A DNA stretch of 64,000 bases from Pigmentiphaga sp. NML030171 (GTDB lineage: Bacteria; Pseudomonadota; Gammaproteobacteria; Burkholderiales; Burkholderiaceae_B). The DNA lies in the NCBI RefSeq assembly GCF_002188635.1, contig NZ_NINX01000043.1, forward strand, positions 82,307 to 146,306. Direction: 5' to 3'. Made by a program: the position numbers and the translations under genes. Within the stretch, counting starts at the first letter, position 1; the number at the start of each line of letters is the position of its first letter. Under the pieces are notes generated by a model, which worked only from the letters and a program-made list of their open reading frames with translations, ran no database searches and was not told the DNA's origin. Below, piece after piece: positions 28,717 through 37,281 of the stretch.

Positions 28717-29688
28717 TCACTTCGTGCCGTGCGTCCGGTAGAAGGTTTTCCAGAAGTCGATGTCCTCCTGGGTCTTCTTCGTCGCGTAGGCCGGGCCGGC
28801 GGTCAACAGGACTCCGCCGGAGTTGCGCACGAAGGCGGCCACCGGACCGGCATCGTGGATGGTGCCGGCCGCCTTGACCAGCGCATCCTTGACCGGCGCG
28901 GGCAGCCCCTTGGGCGCGAAGATGCCGAACCACGACGAACCGACCGGCGCGAGATCGGGATAGCCGGCCTCGACGATGGTCGGCACGTCGGGATAGATCT
29001 CGCTGCGCTGGTCCGACACGATCGCGATGGGCCGCAGGGTCTTGCCTTCGACATAAGGCTTGATGAAGGCCGACGTGAGATAGCCAGAGGCCAGTTCACC
29101 CGACATCACGGCCAGGGCCTGCGCGCCGCCGCCCTTGTAGGGCACGTGGACCAGCTTGATGCCGGCGCTCTTCTCCAGCGTCTGGCCGATGATGTGGGCC
29201 GAGGTGTTGGGCCCCACGCTGCCGTAGGACAGCTTGCCGGGATGGCGCTTGGCGTACTCGACGTAGTCCTTGAGCGTCGTGATCGGACTGTCGGGCTTGA
29301 CATAGAGCAGGAAGGCCTGCGACGTGATGGCGGTGATCGCCTCCAGTTCGGCGAAGGTATCGAACCGCCCCTGCGCGGTCTCTTGCGTCAGGCCGGACGT
29401 CACGACCAGCGTATAGCCGTCGGCCGGCGCGCGCGCCGCGTACTTGCCGCCGATCACCCCGCCCGCGCCCGGCTTGACCTCGACGATGACGGACTTGCCC
29501 AATACCTTCTCGAGTTCGGTGGCGTACAGCCGTCCCAATTGTTCGGTGATGCCGCCCTGGTAGGGGATGACCAGCGTGACGGGCTTGGACGGATAGTCCT
29601 GCGCCAGGCCGGGCAGGGGCAGCGCGCCGGCCGCGACGCCGGCCGTGGCGGCGGCAAGCAGCCGGCGCCGTGCGATGTTGGTATTCAT
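28717..29688 (-). CDS. tctC: TctC/Bug receptor of the second TTT system
   Basis: 323 residues. The signal peptide MNTNIARRRLLAAATAGVAAG carries a twin-arginine-like RRR, so Tat export is possible; cleavage near GLAQD. Motifs are KPVTLVIPYQGGITEQLGRL (the usual APGG replaced by QGGI), GKSVIVEVKPGAGG, PADGYTLVVTSG and VPYKGGGAQALAVMSGEL. It is the binding protein for the TctBA pair downstream. Confidence 0.92.
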   Translation of the reverse strand: MNTNIARRRLLAAATAGVAAGALPLPGLAQDYPSKPVTLVIPYQGGITEQLGRLYATELEKVLGKSVIVEVKPGAGGVIGGKYAARAPADGYTLVVTSGLTQETAQGRFDTFAELEAITAITSQAFLLYVKPDSPITTLKDYVEYAKRHPGKLSYGSVGPNTSAHIIGQTLEKSAGIKLVHVPYKGGGAQALAVMSGELASGYLTSAFIKPYVEGKTLRPIAIVSDQRSEIYPDVPTIVEAGYPDLAPVGSSWFGIFAPKGLPAPVKDALVKAAGTIHDAGPVAAFVRNSGGVLLTAGPAYATKKTQEDIDFWKTFYRTHGTK

Positions 29689-29721
29689 GTGAAGAACCTC
29701 TGATGCATTCCGGATGGGGAT

Positions 29722-30528
29722 CTAGTCGATGTCGAAATAGGCTTCGGGCTGGGAACCGGCGATGGTCACGCGGTTCAGGTAGCGCGGATAGTCGCCGTAG
29801 TCATGCACGGCGTAGTGCGTCGTACAGCGGTTGTCCCAGATGATCGCGTCGCCCGCCGACCACCGGTGCCGGTAGCTGAACGCCGGCTGGCCGTTGTAGC
29901 GGCGCAGCCAGTCCAGCAGCAGCGCGCTCTCTTCCCTGCCTATCCCTTCCAGGTGCTCGGCGTGGGCGCTCAGGTAGAACACCGGCCGGCCGCTGACCGG
30001 ATGCCGGATCACCAGCGGATGCGCAAAGCCGGGCAGGTCGTCGCGGCTCGCGCCGGTGCGCACCTTGACCTGTCCGCGGTTGTAGTGCACCGCGCGGATC
30101 CGCTTGATGAGCCGTTTCACGCCCTCCGGCAAGTACTCGTAGACCAGGTACTGGTTGCACCACATCGTGTCGCCCCCGAGCGGCGGCAGATCGATCGCCG
30201 TCAGGAACGACAGGTATGGAGGAAACTGATCGTAGGTGCTGTCGGCGTGCCAGCGCTCGGAAATGGCGAGCGCCTTGCCGTTGTTCTTGATGGGAATCGC
30301 ATGGCGATGCCCGTCGATGGGCTTGAGGAAGGAACCCAGCCAATGTTCGCCGAAGCGTCCGGCGAAATCCTCCAGGCCGCCGGCGTCCAGGAACTGGCCG
30401 GGCAGATGGATCACGCAATGCTCGGCTATGAGGGATTTCAGCCGTTCGACGTCGGACGGCGTCGCCTCGGACGCCTTGAAATCGGTAATGCGCACGCCTA
30501 CGGTCGGCGTCAGGGCCTGGACTTCCAT
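29722..30528 (-). CDS. TauD/TfdA-family Fe(II)/2-oxoglutarate dioxygenase
   Basis: 268 residues from ATG 30528 (MEVQALTPTVGVRITDF); a TTG at 30561 would add 11. The iron-binding facial triad is His94-x-Asp96 in RWHADSTY and His238 in CTTHYAVHDY; the 2-oxoglutarate arginine is Arg253 in YLNRVTI. The fold, with LPPLGGDTMWCNQY and WDNRCTTH, is that of taurine and 2,4-D dioxygenases. It hydroxylates, and usually so cleaves, a sulfonate, ether or ester. First gene of the minus-strand TTT unit, 33 bases before tctC. The true substrate is not deducible. Confidence 0.9.
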   Translation of the reverse strand: MEVQALTPTVGVRITDFKASEATPSDVERLKSLIAEHCVIHLPGQFLDAGGLEDFAGRFGEHWLGSFLKPIDGHRHAIPIKNNGKALAISERWHADSTYDQFPPYLSFLTAIDLPPLGGDTMWCNQYLVYEYLPEGVKRLIKRIRAVHYNRGQVKVRTGASRDDLPGFAHPLVIRHPVSGRPVFYLSAHAEHLEGIGREESALLLDWLRRYNGQPAFSYRHRWSAGDAIIWDNRCTTHYAVHDYGDYPRYLNRVTIAGSQPEAYFDID

Positions 30529-30558
30529 GAATCTGTCTGTCGTCGTTGCGAAGACCGG

Positions 30559-30575
30559 CAAGCTTAGTCAGCTTG
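30559..30575. promoter_or_regulatory. Inverted repeat upstream of the TauD-type gene
   Basis: CAAGCT-TAGTC-AGCTTG, perfect six-base arms with a five-base spacer, 31 bases upstream of the dioxygenase start in the 235-base gap to the divergent MFS gene. Candidate operator; the MFS gene and the GntR regulator are nearby. Nothing else in the gap is recognisable. Confidence 0.4.
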
Positions 30576-30763
30576 TCCGTTGAAGCGAACAAATAAGATC
30601 GACTATCGACATGCGTTTTTCGCACCGGCCCGGCATGCCCGGAAGCGGATAAGGTCATGCGCAATCCTTCGTTCGCCGCGACCTGCGCCGCGTGCATCAT
30701 GCGGGCTCCCCATGTCGTTTGCCGCGATGCCCGGCCCCGGGCGCCGCACGAGGCCTCATCCGC

Positions 30764-32167
30764 GTGTCCGCACCAGACTCCCCCTCCTTCCCCGCGCCGG
30801 CGGACGACGGCCTGCGCATGCCGCGGCGCGCCGTGGCGGTCGGCGCCATCACCCTTGCCGCCATCCTGAGCGTGCTGGACGGCAGCATGCTCAACGTCGC
30901 GCTGCCCTTGATCTCCGCCGAGACCGGCATGTCTCCCGCGGCATCCGTCTGGCTGCTCAACGCCTACCAGCTCACCATCGTGGCCAGCCTGCTGCCGCTT
31001 GCCGCGGCGGGAGAACGCGTGGGCTATGCCCGCGTCTTCCGGCTGGGACTGCTGCTGTTCACGCTCAGCGCGCTGGCCTGTGCCTTCGCGCCCGATGCCC
31101 GGACGCTGGTGTCGGCCCGCATCGTCCAGGGCCTGGGCTCGGGATGCATCATGAGCAGTGCCGCGGCGCTGCTGCGCGCCGCCTACCCCGCACGCCTCTT
31201 CGCCACCGGCCTGGGCATCAACACCATGGCCGTGACGCTGGCCGCCGCCGCGGGCCCCGCCCTGTCGTCCGCCATCCTCGCCGTCGCGCATTGGCGCTGG
31301 CTGTTCTCGATCGCCCTGCCCGCCGGCACCCTCGCCTGGTTCTGCGCTTTCGCCCTGCCCGCGACGCCGCGCCGCCCGACCCGGCTCGACCTGCCCAGCA
31401 TGGCCCTGAACGTCGCGGCCCTGAGCCTGACCGTCATCGGCCTGGACCGGCTGGGCGTCCACCCCGCCACGGGCCTGGCCGTCCTGCTCGCGGCGGCGGC
31501 CGCCTGGCAGGCCTGGATACGCCGGGATGCCCGCCGCTCCCGCCCCCTGCTGCCGCTGGACCTGTTCGCCATCGTCCGCTTCCGCCTGTCCATCTTCACG
31601 TCCCTGCTGATGTTCGCGACGCAGATGGCCAGCCTGATCGCGCTGCCCTTCCATTTCCACGGCGACCGGGGCCTGACCCTGCCGCAGGCGGCGCTGCTGC
31701 TGACCGCATGGCCCATCGGCGCCACCGTCACCACCTTCTTCGCCAGCCGCCTGCTCGCGCGCTTCGGCGCGGCCACGCTGTGCGCCACGGCCGCCATCGT
31801 CATGGTGGCCGGCCTGTCGTGGATACTGCTGGCCCCGGACCACCTCTTCCTGCTGCTGGCGCCGGGCCTGGCGCTGGGCGGCATCGCCGTCGGCCTGTTC
31901 CAGGCGCCGAACACGCACGACATGCTGTCCAGCCCGCCGCGCGACCGGGTCGGCGCGGCCGGCGGCATGCAGGCCATCGCCCGCGTGGGCGGCCAGTCGC
32001 TCGGCGCCACGCTGGCGGGCATCGGCCTGGCGCAATCCGACCGCATCGGGCCGACCCTGGCGATCGCGTTCGCGATGGGATTGGCGCTGATGGTGCTGGC
32101 GGTGAACCTGCGGCGGCGGCGCTTACTGCCGGCCATGGAACGGACCGGGACGATGGCCCGCCCTTGA
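30764..32167 (+). CDS. MFS transporter, DHA2-like (14-helix drug-exporter group)
   Basis: About 467 residues from GTG 30764; ATG 30818 (MPRRAVAVGAITLAAILSVL) is also possible and starts at the first helix. Motif C/D regions LDGSMLNVALPLIS and the GERVGYARVFRLG loop after helix 2 are typical of EmrB/QacA-like exporters, as is RIVQGLGSGCIMSS. Twelve to fourteen membrane helices. May export a drug or a pathway compound. Its stop overlaps the promoter/operator of the GntR gene downstream. Confidence 0.85.
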   Translation: MSAPDSPSFPAPADDGLRMPRRAVAVGAITLAAILSVLDGSMLNVALPLISAETGMSPAASVWLLNAYQLTIVASLLPLAAAGERVGYARVFRLGLLLFTLSALACAFAPDARTLVSARIVQGLGSGCIMSSAAALLRAAYPARLFATGLGINTMAVTLAAAAGPALSSAILAVAHWRWLFSIALPAGTLAWFCAFALPATPRRPTRLDLPSMALNVAALSLTVIGLDRLGVHPATGLAVLLAAAAAWQAWIRRDARRSRPLLPLDLFAIVRFRLSIFTSLLMFATQMASLIALPFHFHGDRGLTLPQAALLLTAWPIGATVTTFFASRLLARFGAATLCATAAIVMVAGLSWILLAPDHLFLLLAPGLALGGIAVGLFQAPNTHDMLSSPPRDRVGAAGGMQAIARVGGQSLGATLAGIGLAQSDRIGPTLAIAFAMGLALMVLAVNLRRRRLLPAMERTGTMARP

Positions 32168-32216
32168 CATCATGATGTCATGCCGTCATGATCACTACAC
32201 ATCATGACGGCATGAC
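32164..32216 (+). promoter_or_regulatory. GntR promoter with overlapping palindromic operators
   Basis: A perfect -35 TTGACA (32164-32169) and a -10 CATGAT (32187-32192) are 17 bases apart. Overlaid are a perfect 16-base palindrome TGACATCATGATGTCA (32165-32180) and a long inverted repeat: GTCATGCCGTCATGAT (32177-32192) and ATCATGACGGCATGAC (32201-32216), 16-base arms, 8-base spacer. The GntR start is seven bases further. This layout is what an autorepressed GntR gene looks like. Confidence 0.85.
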
Positions 32217-32222
32217 CTACGC

Positions 32223-32975
32223 ATGAACCTTCCCAATCCGCTGCTTGCCGAAGGCGGCGCACCGCTGTACCGGCAGGTGGCCGAGCACCTCATCCAGCGC
32301 ATCGCCAGCGGCCAGCTCGCCCCCGGGGATGCCCTGCCCCCGGAAGACAGCCTGTGCCGCGAGTTCGGCGTCAGCCGCATCACCGTCCGCAAGGCCGTCG
32401 AGGAACTGCTGGCCCGCCACCTGATCGTCCGCCGCCGCGGCGTCGGCACCTTCGTCAACGATCCGCGCCGGGCCACCAAGGACGTGACCTTGGTAGGCGT
32501 GATCGACGAGGTCCTGCCGCGCAACCAGGTCACCGTCGTGGACGAGGCCTGGACGCCCCTGCCGGCCAGGCTGCGCGAACTCTTCGGCCTGGGCACGCAG
32601 CAATGGAAATGCGTGCGCGCGGTCAACCACGTGGCGCCCGCCGAACCGCTGGACTACGCCCACTTCTACTTCGCCGAACACGTGGCCGACGGCATAGGCG
32701 CCGCCGAGGTGGCCGGTCCGCTGCCGCCGGTCAAATACCTGCAGACCCGCCTGAACGTCCGCATCGACCACGCCGACCAGCTCGTCGAGCCCCTGGCCGC
32801 CACCCGAGAGATCGCCGCCCGCCTGGGCATCCCCCGGAACACGCCGGTGCTGCGCGCCACCCGCATCTACTACGACATACAGAACCGGCCGGTGGAGATC
32901 GTCGATGCGGTCTATCACCCCGAACGCTACCGATACACGGCCACCCTCTATCCCAAGACGGGAGCCGGCAACTGA
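32223..32975 (+). CDS. GntR-family regulator with UTRA domain (HutC subfamily)
   Basis: 250 residues. N-terminal winged helix (residues about 14-80) with APLYRQVAEHLIQRIASG, EDSLCREFGVSRITVRKAVEEL and RRRGVGTFV; C-terminal UTRA ligand-binding domain (about 95-240) with EPLDYAHFYF and the tail RYRYTATLYPKTG. Repressors of this group release DNA on binding a catabolic intermediate. A strong palindrome overlaps its promoter. It is followed by a Bug receptor 28 bases downstream and DUF1028, so it probably controls uptake and use of their ligand, and may also affect the MFS gene. Confidence 0.92.
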   Translation: MNLPNPLLAEGGAPLYRQVAEHLIQRIASGQLAPGDALPPEDSLCREFGVSRITVRKAVEELLARHLIVRRRGVGTFVNDPRRATKDVTLVGVIDEVLPRNQVTVVDEAWTPLPARLRELFGLGTQQWKCVRAVNHVAPAEPLDYAHFYFAEHVADGIGAAEVAGPLPPVKYLQTRLNVRIDHADQLVEPLAATREIAARLGIPRNTPVLRATRIYYDIQNRPVEIVDAVYHPERYRYTATLYPKTGAGN

Positions 32976-33003
32976 TTCCTCGTCGTCTTTCCAAGGACAC
33001 GCC

Positions 33004-33996
33004 ATGCGCTCGAGCAGATGGAACGGCAAGTTGTCGAAGTGGTCACGCTACCTGTTGCTGGGGGTAGCCATAGGAAGCAGCCAGGCGGCCGCGCAGGACT
33101 ATCCGGCGCGACCGGTCAAGCTGGTCAGTCCGTGGGCGCCCGGCGGCGCCAACGACATCTTCTGCCGGGCGCTGGCGCAGAAGCTGACCGAATCGCTGGG
33201 CCAGCCCGTGGTCGTGGAAAACCGCCCCGGCGCGGCCGGCACCATAGGCTCGGACTACGTGGCCAAGGCGCCGGCCGACGGCTACACCCTGGTCATGGGC
33301 AGCTCGCCCACCCACTCCATCGCGCCCGGCCTGTATCCCCGGCTGCCCTACGATCCCATGCGCGACTTCGCGCCCGTTACGCTGGCCGCCGTGGTGCCCA
33401 ACATCCTCGTGGTCCATCCCTCGCTGCCGATCCGGTCGGTGCCCGAGCTGATCGACTATGCCAAGGCCCACCCCCGCCAGCTCAACTTCTCGTCCACCGG
33501 CAACGGCTCCTCGCAGCACCTGTTCGGCGAACTCTTCAAGTACCTGGCCCGCGTCGACATCGTCCACGTCCCCTACAAGGGCACGGGCCCGGCGCTGAAC
33601 GACCTCCTGTCCGGCCAGGTGCAGATGGCCTTCGAGAACCCGCCCGCCCTGCTGCCCCACATCCAGGCCGGCCGCCTGCGCGCGCTGGCGGTGGCGGGCA
33701 CCAAGCGGTCGGCGTCGCTGCCCGACCTGCCCACGGTGGCCGAGGCGGGCCTGCCCGGCTACGACGTGGCCGTCTGGTTCGGCATCTTCGCGCCGGCCGG
33801 CACGCCCAGGCCCATCGTCGAACGGCTGCACAAGGACATCGCCGCGGCGCTTGCCTCGCCCGACATCAAGACGCGCATGGACGGCTTCGGCGCCGAGATC
33901 ATCGGCGCCGGCCCCGGACAGTTCGATGCCTACCTGCGCGCCGAGATCCCCAAGTGGGCCGCCATCATCAAGGCGGCCAACGTCAAGGTCGACTAG
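33004..33996 (+). CDS. Bug/TctC-family periplasmic receptor
   Basis: 330 residues. ATG 33004 gives a signal peptide (WSRYLLLGVAIGSSQAAAQD). Motifs are RPVKLVSPWAPGGANDIF, GQPVVVENRPGAAG, PADGYTLVMGS and VPYKGTGPALNDLLSGQV, with a Cys in DIFCRALAQ. In an operon between the GntR regulator and the DUF1028 gene (27 bases to the latter). The ligand is presumably that sensed by the regulator. Confidence 0.92.
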   Translation: MRSSRWNGKLSKWSRYLLLGVAIGSSQAAAQDYPARPVKLVSPWAPGGANDIFCRALAQKLTESLGQPVVVENRPGAAGTIGSDYVAKAPADGYTLVMGSSPTHSIAPGLYPRLPYDPMRDFAPVTLAAVVPNILVVHPSLPIRSVPELIDYAKAHPRQLNFSSTGNGSSQHLFGELFKYLARVDIVHVPYKGTGPALNDLLSGQVQMAFENPPALLPHIQAGRLRALAVAGTKRSASLPDLPTVAEAGLPGYDVAVWFGIFAPAGTPRPIVERLHKDIAAALASPDIKTRMDGFGAEIIGAGPGQFDAYLRAEIPKWAAIIKAANVKVD

Positions 33997-34023
33997 CCAC
34001 CACCCCGCCCCAAGGAGGTATCC

Positions 34024-34725
34024 ATGACGTTTTCCGTGATCGCCCGCTGCCCGCGCACGGGCATGTTTGGCATCGCCATCGCCACGCGTCCCATGGCCAT
34101 CGGCGCCAAGTGCCCGTTCCTGCGGCCCGGCACAGGGGGGCTGGTCGTACAGGCCAACGGCGACCCCCGCCTGGGGCCGCTGGGCCTGTCGCTGCTGGAA
34201 CAGGGTTATTCCGCCCGCAAGGTGCTGAACGACATCATCGAAAGCGACGGGGAAGACAACATCGCCTGGCGGCAGATCGCCGTCATCGACAAGGACGGCC
34301 GGACCGCCGCCGTCACCGGCAAGGACAACGAGGACTGGAAGGGCCACATCGCCAAGCAGGACTATGTCGTGCTGGGCAACCGCCTGACCAGCGAGCGCAC
34401 GCTCACCGCCATGTCCGAGGCCTTCGAACGGCACGCCGACCTGGAACTGGCCGACCGCCTGGTCTGCGTGCTGGAAGCCGCGCGCGACGCCGGCGGCCAG
34501 GTGGCCGGCCAGCACTCGGCCGCGCTGCTGGTGCACAACAGGAAGTCCTACGCCTGGGTCGACCTGCGGGTGGACGAACACGACGAGCCCATCGGCGAGC
34601 TGCGCCGACTATACGGCCTGTACGTGCCGCTGATCCCCTACTACGACCGGCGGCCGGCCAACCCCAGCATGCCGCGGGACGATGTGTGGCGGAAGGAAAC
34701 CGGCATCCAGGGAGGACCAAGATAA
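34024..34725 (+). CDS. DUF1028-family protein (Ntn-hydrolase-like)
   Basis: 233 residues, preceded by AAGGAGGT. Characteristic DUF1028 start MTFSVIARCPRTGMFGIAIAT, then GLVVQANGDPRLGPLGLSLL, VIDKDGRTAAVTGKDN and the C-terminal aspartate-rich YAWVDLRVDEHDEPIGELRRL. The family adopts an Ntn-hydrolase-like fold and often neighbours peptidases or amino-acid/amide uptake genes; function is unproven. Context suggests an amidohydrolase acting on the compound taken up by the Bug protein. Confidence 0.88.
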   Translation: MTFSVIARCPRTGMFGIAIATRPMAIGAKCPFLRPGTGGLVVQANGDPRLGPLGLSLLEQGYSARKVLNDIIESDGEDNIAWRQIAVIDKDGRTAAVTGKDNEDWKGHIAKQDYVVLGNRLTSERTLTAMSEAFERHADLELADRLVCVLEAARDAGGQVAGQHSAALLVHNRKSYAWVDLRVDEHDEPIGELRRLYGLYVPLIPYYDRRPANPSMPRDDVWRKETGIQGGPR

Positions 34726-34843
34726 GGGTTCCTGACAATACCGTTCCACCACGTCAAGGATCGATCATGCGATTACACTTTTGAAGCCAGACCGTAATCC
34801 GCCGCGCCGGGGGTGAGGAGTCGCACCTTCCGCGCGGGAACGT

Positions 34844-36757
34844 ATGAACACCCTGTTCCCCCTCCTTTTGTCCGCCTTGACTCCGATCGCGCTGACTTCG
34901 GTCTATGTCGCGCTCAGGGCATGGCTGCCCGGCGGCAGGCAGGGGAACCTCCACATGTCGGTGCTGTTCGGCGCCGCGATGTGGCTGGCCATGATGTCCT
35001 CGGTCCACCACGGCCAGCACACCATCGCCGACATGCGGGGCGCCATCCTGGTGCTGGCCTACCTGTTCGGCGGCCCCCTGCCCGCGGTCGTCGCCCTGGC
35101 CATCGGCGCCGTCACCCGCTTCTGGATAGGCGGCCCCGTGGCGCCCATAGGCGTGGCCGTCCTGGCCACCATCTTCCTGGGCATCGTCTTCCTGGCGCGC
35201 TGGCGCGGCCTGGTACCCGAGTCCGGCGCGGTCTCGGCGCGCGCCCTCGCCACGATGGGCGCCTGGGCCTCGCTGAACCAGATCGCCGCGCTGTGGCTGG
35301 CCCAGGTGCACGGATCGCTGCTGATCGTCATGCCGCTTTCCCAGTTCTGCGTGACCATGATCGCGGGAGGCATGCTCATCCTCATTCAGCAGAAGACCAA
35401 CCTGGGCCGCAAACTCAACGAACAGCAGGACCTGGTCAGGACGCTGCTGGTCCGGGATCGCGCCTCCGGCCTCCTGAACCGGGCCGGCTTCTGGCTCGAA
35501 CTGGATGCCGCGCTTCGAAAACTCGCCGGCTCCGACGACAAGATCGTCGTGCTGCTGATATCCATCCGCAGGCTGCGCAACGTCAGCGTGACGCTGGGAC
35601 CGCGCCTGTCCGAGTCCCTGCTGACCGAGGCGGCCCGCCGGCTCGAGGCCGTGGTGAAGAACCCCACCCTGGCGCGCTTCGACGACGGCACCTTCGGCCT
35701 GTTCGTCATGGCCGATCCCCTGGACGAGACCGTCGCGCTGGTCGACGACGTCTTCGCCGCCTTTCGCCGCCCCTTCCACTCCCATGGCCGCGACCTGCAC
35801 CTGAGCCTGAACATCGGCATCAGCTCGTCCTCGGGCGACCACGATGCCCTCGAAACCCTCATCGCGCACGGCAACCAGGCCCTGGCGCGCTCCATCACGC
35901 TGGGAGAAAACCGGCTGCAGGTCTACGACGAAAACACCGTCGTACAAGCCGTCCGCCCCATGAAACTGGAGGTGGAACTGCGGCGCGCGGTCGAGACCGG
36001 CAACGAATTCCTCCTGCAATACCAGCCCAAGGTCCACCTGGATACCGGCAAGCTCCACGGCGTCGAGGCATTGTGCCGCTGGCATTCCCCGGCGCTGGGC
36101 CAGGTCGCTCCCGACGAATTCATTCCCGTGGCGGAAACCTCGGGCCTCATCGTCCCCCTGGGAGACTGGGTGCTACATGAAACCTGTCGCCAGCTCGTCG
36201 AGTGGCGCCGGCGCGGCTTCGTCCCGCCAGTAACGGCCGTCAACCTTTCCGCGAAACAACTGCTGGACGACGACTTTCCCGAAAAATCGTTGCGCTGCGT
36301 GCTGGGCCACGGCCTGAGCCCGTCGCAGATCGAGTTCGAACTGACGGAATCCTCCGTGATGACGAACCCCAACCTGTCGATCAACGTACTCAACCGCCTC
36401 AAGGCCCTGGGCTTCCCGCTATCCCTGGACGATTTCGGCAGCGGCGCCTCGAACATCGGCCACCTGAAAGCCCTGCCCTTCGACTGCATCAAGATCGACA
36501 AGAGCGTCATCGACGACCTGGGCGCCAGCGACGATGCCGAAATCGTCTGCCAGGCAATCTATGGGCTGGGAAGCGCGATGCACCTGGACATGGTCGCCGA
36601 AGGCATCGAGACCGAGGTCCAGCGCAACCAGCTGCGCAAGATCGGGTTTACCTTGGGACAAGGGTTTTATTTTTCGCCGGCGCTGAATGGGGATGAGTTG
36701 GCCACGGGGTGGCTGGCGCGAGGCTACAGGAGCCAAGGCGCGGAATCGGCCCTATGA
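34844..36757 (+). CDS. Membrane GGDEF-EAL protein, degenerate GGDEF, intact EAL phosphodiesterase
   Basis: 637 residues. Residues 1-182 form six hydrophobic segments resembling a 5TM sensor (FGGPLPAVVALAIGAVTRFWIGG). A GGDEF-type domain (about 200-365) has lost its signature: the loop reads FDDGTF at 279-284, so no cyclase activity is expected. The EAL domain (about 370-625) keeps EAL (408-410), NLS (467-469), ELTES, DDFGSG (529-534), KID (550-552) and EGIET (586-590), all needed for c-di-GMP hydrolysis. Probably a membrane-sensed phosphodiesterase. Monocistronic. Confidence 0.93.
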   Translation: MNTLFPLLLSALTPIALTSVYVALRAWLPGGRQGNLHMSVLFGAAMWLAMMSSVHHGQHTIADMRGAILVLAYLFGGPLPAVVALAIGAVTRFWIGGPVAPIGVAVLATIFLGIVFLARWRGLVPESGAVSARALATMGAWASLNQIAALWLAQVHGSLLIVMPLSQFCVTMIAGGMLILIQQKTNLGRKLNEQQDLVRTLLVRDRASGLLNRAGFWLELDAALRKLAGSDDKIVVLLISIRRLRNVSVTLGPRLSESLLTEAARRLEAVVKNPTLARFDDGTFGLFVMADPLDETVALVDDVFAAFRRPFHSHGRDLHLSLNIGISSSSGDHDALETLIAHGNQALARSITLGENRLQVYDENTVVQAVRPMKLEVELRRAVETGNEFLLQYQPKVHLDTGKLHGVEALCRWHSPALGQVAPDEFIPVAETSGLIVPLGDWVLHETCRQLVEWRRRGFVPPVTAVNLSAKQLLDDDFPEKSLRCVLGHGLSPSQIEFELTESSVMTNPNLSINVLNRLKALGFPLSLDDFGSGASNIGHLKALPFDCIKIDKSVIDDLGASDDAEIVCQAIYGLGSAMHLDMVAEGIETEVQRNQLRKIGFTLGQGFYFSPALNGDELATGWLARGYRSQGAESAL

Positions 36758-36849
36758 GCTGTCGATTCCGGCCGCCTTCATTCGTCGTACCGGTGACACC
36801 GGTCGCCTCACAGGCTGGCCGGCTCTCGATATATGCTACCGAGGCCAAC

Positions 36850-37020
36850 ATGGCAACCCAAGAAAAAGTCACCGGTCCGGCGTCCTACTTCCCTTCGATC
36901 GAAAAGAAGCACGGCGAACTGCCCACCCCCGCCATGGCGAAACCGGGATGGGCTGCCGACGCGGGGCCGCTGGCTGCCCGACACAACAAAGCCAGCATTC
37001 CGCCCATAGCCCGCCCCTGA
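36850..37020 (+). pseudogene. DUF4287-like remnant
   Basis: An open stretch starts at ATG 36850 and reads MATQEKVTGPASYFPSIEKK before drifting into low-information sequence. The opening matches the typical start of DUF4287 proteins, which normally continue with a conserved tryptophan region that is absent here. Probably the surviving 5' end of a broken gene at the left edge of the tRNA-linked remnant region. Confidence 0.55.
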
Positions 37021-37029
37021 GCGGGCTTT
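37008..37029 (+). terminator. Short hairpin with weak T-run
   Basis: AGCCCGC (37008-37014) and GCGGGCT (37021-37027) form a 7-bp stem with a six-base loop, followed by only TT. It follows the DUF4287 remnant. Confidence 0.4.
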
Positions 37030-37065
37030 CGCACATTCAACGTATGAAAATGTGCGAGGAAAACC

Positions 37066-37272
37066 ATGTCAGGAAAAGCGGAACGGCGCGCCGCACGCGC
37101 CAGGCTGCGGCGAAAGCGGGCCTATTGGTGGGGTCACAAACTGACCGGGGAAGCTGAGCGGAGCAAGGTCATCGATACCCCAACGCCATGTAGCTGCTGG
37201 ATGTGCGGGAATCCTCGCCGCCACTCGGGGGAGCGCACGGTACAGGAACGTCGATGGCTCCAAGACCTATGA
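37066..37272 (+). CDS. Small CxCxxC protein
   Basis: 68 residues: a basic N-terminus (MSGKAERRAARARLRRKRAY) then PCSCWMCGNPRRHSGERTVQ and RRWLQDL. I recall this short protein, with its CSCWMCGNPR core, as widespread and mostly uncharacterised in Proteobacteria. The CxCxxC with basic surroundings suggests a zinc or metal site and nucleic-acid contact; this is inference. AGGAAA lies ten bases before the ATG. Lies in the tRNA-linked remnant island, convergent with the BrnTA operon. Confidence 0.75.
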   Translation: MSGKAERRAARARLRRKRAYWWGHKLTGEAERSKVIDTPTPCSCWMCGNPRRHSGERTVQERRWLQDL

Positions 37273-37281
37273 CCACGTTTT

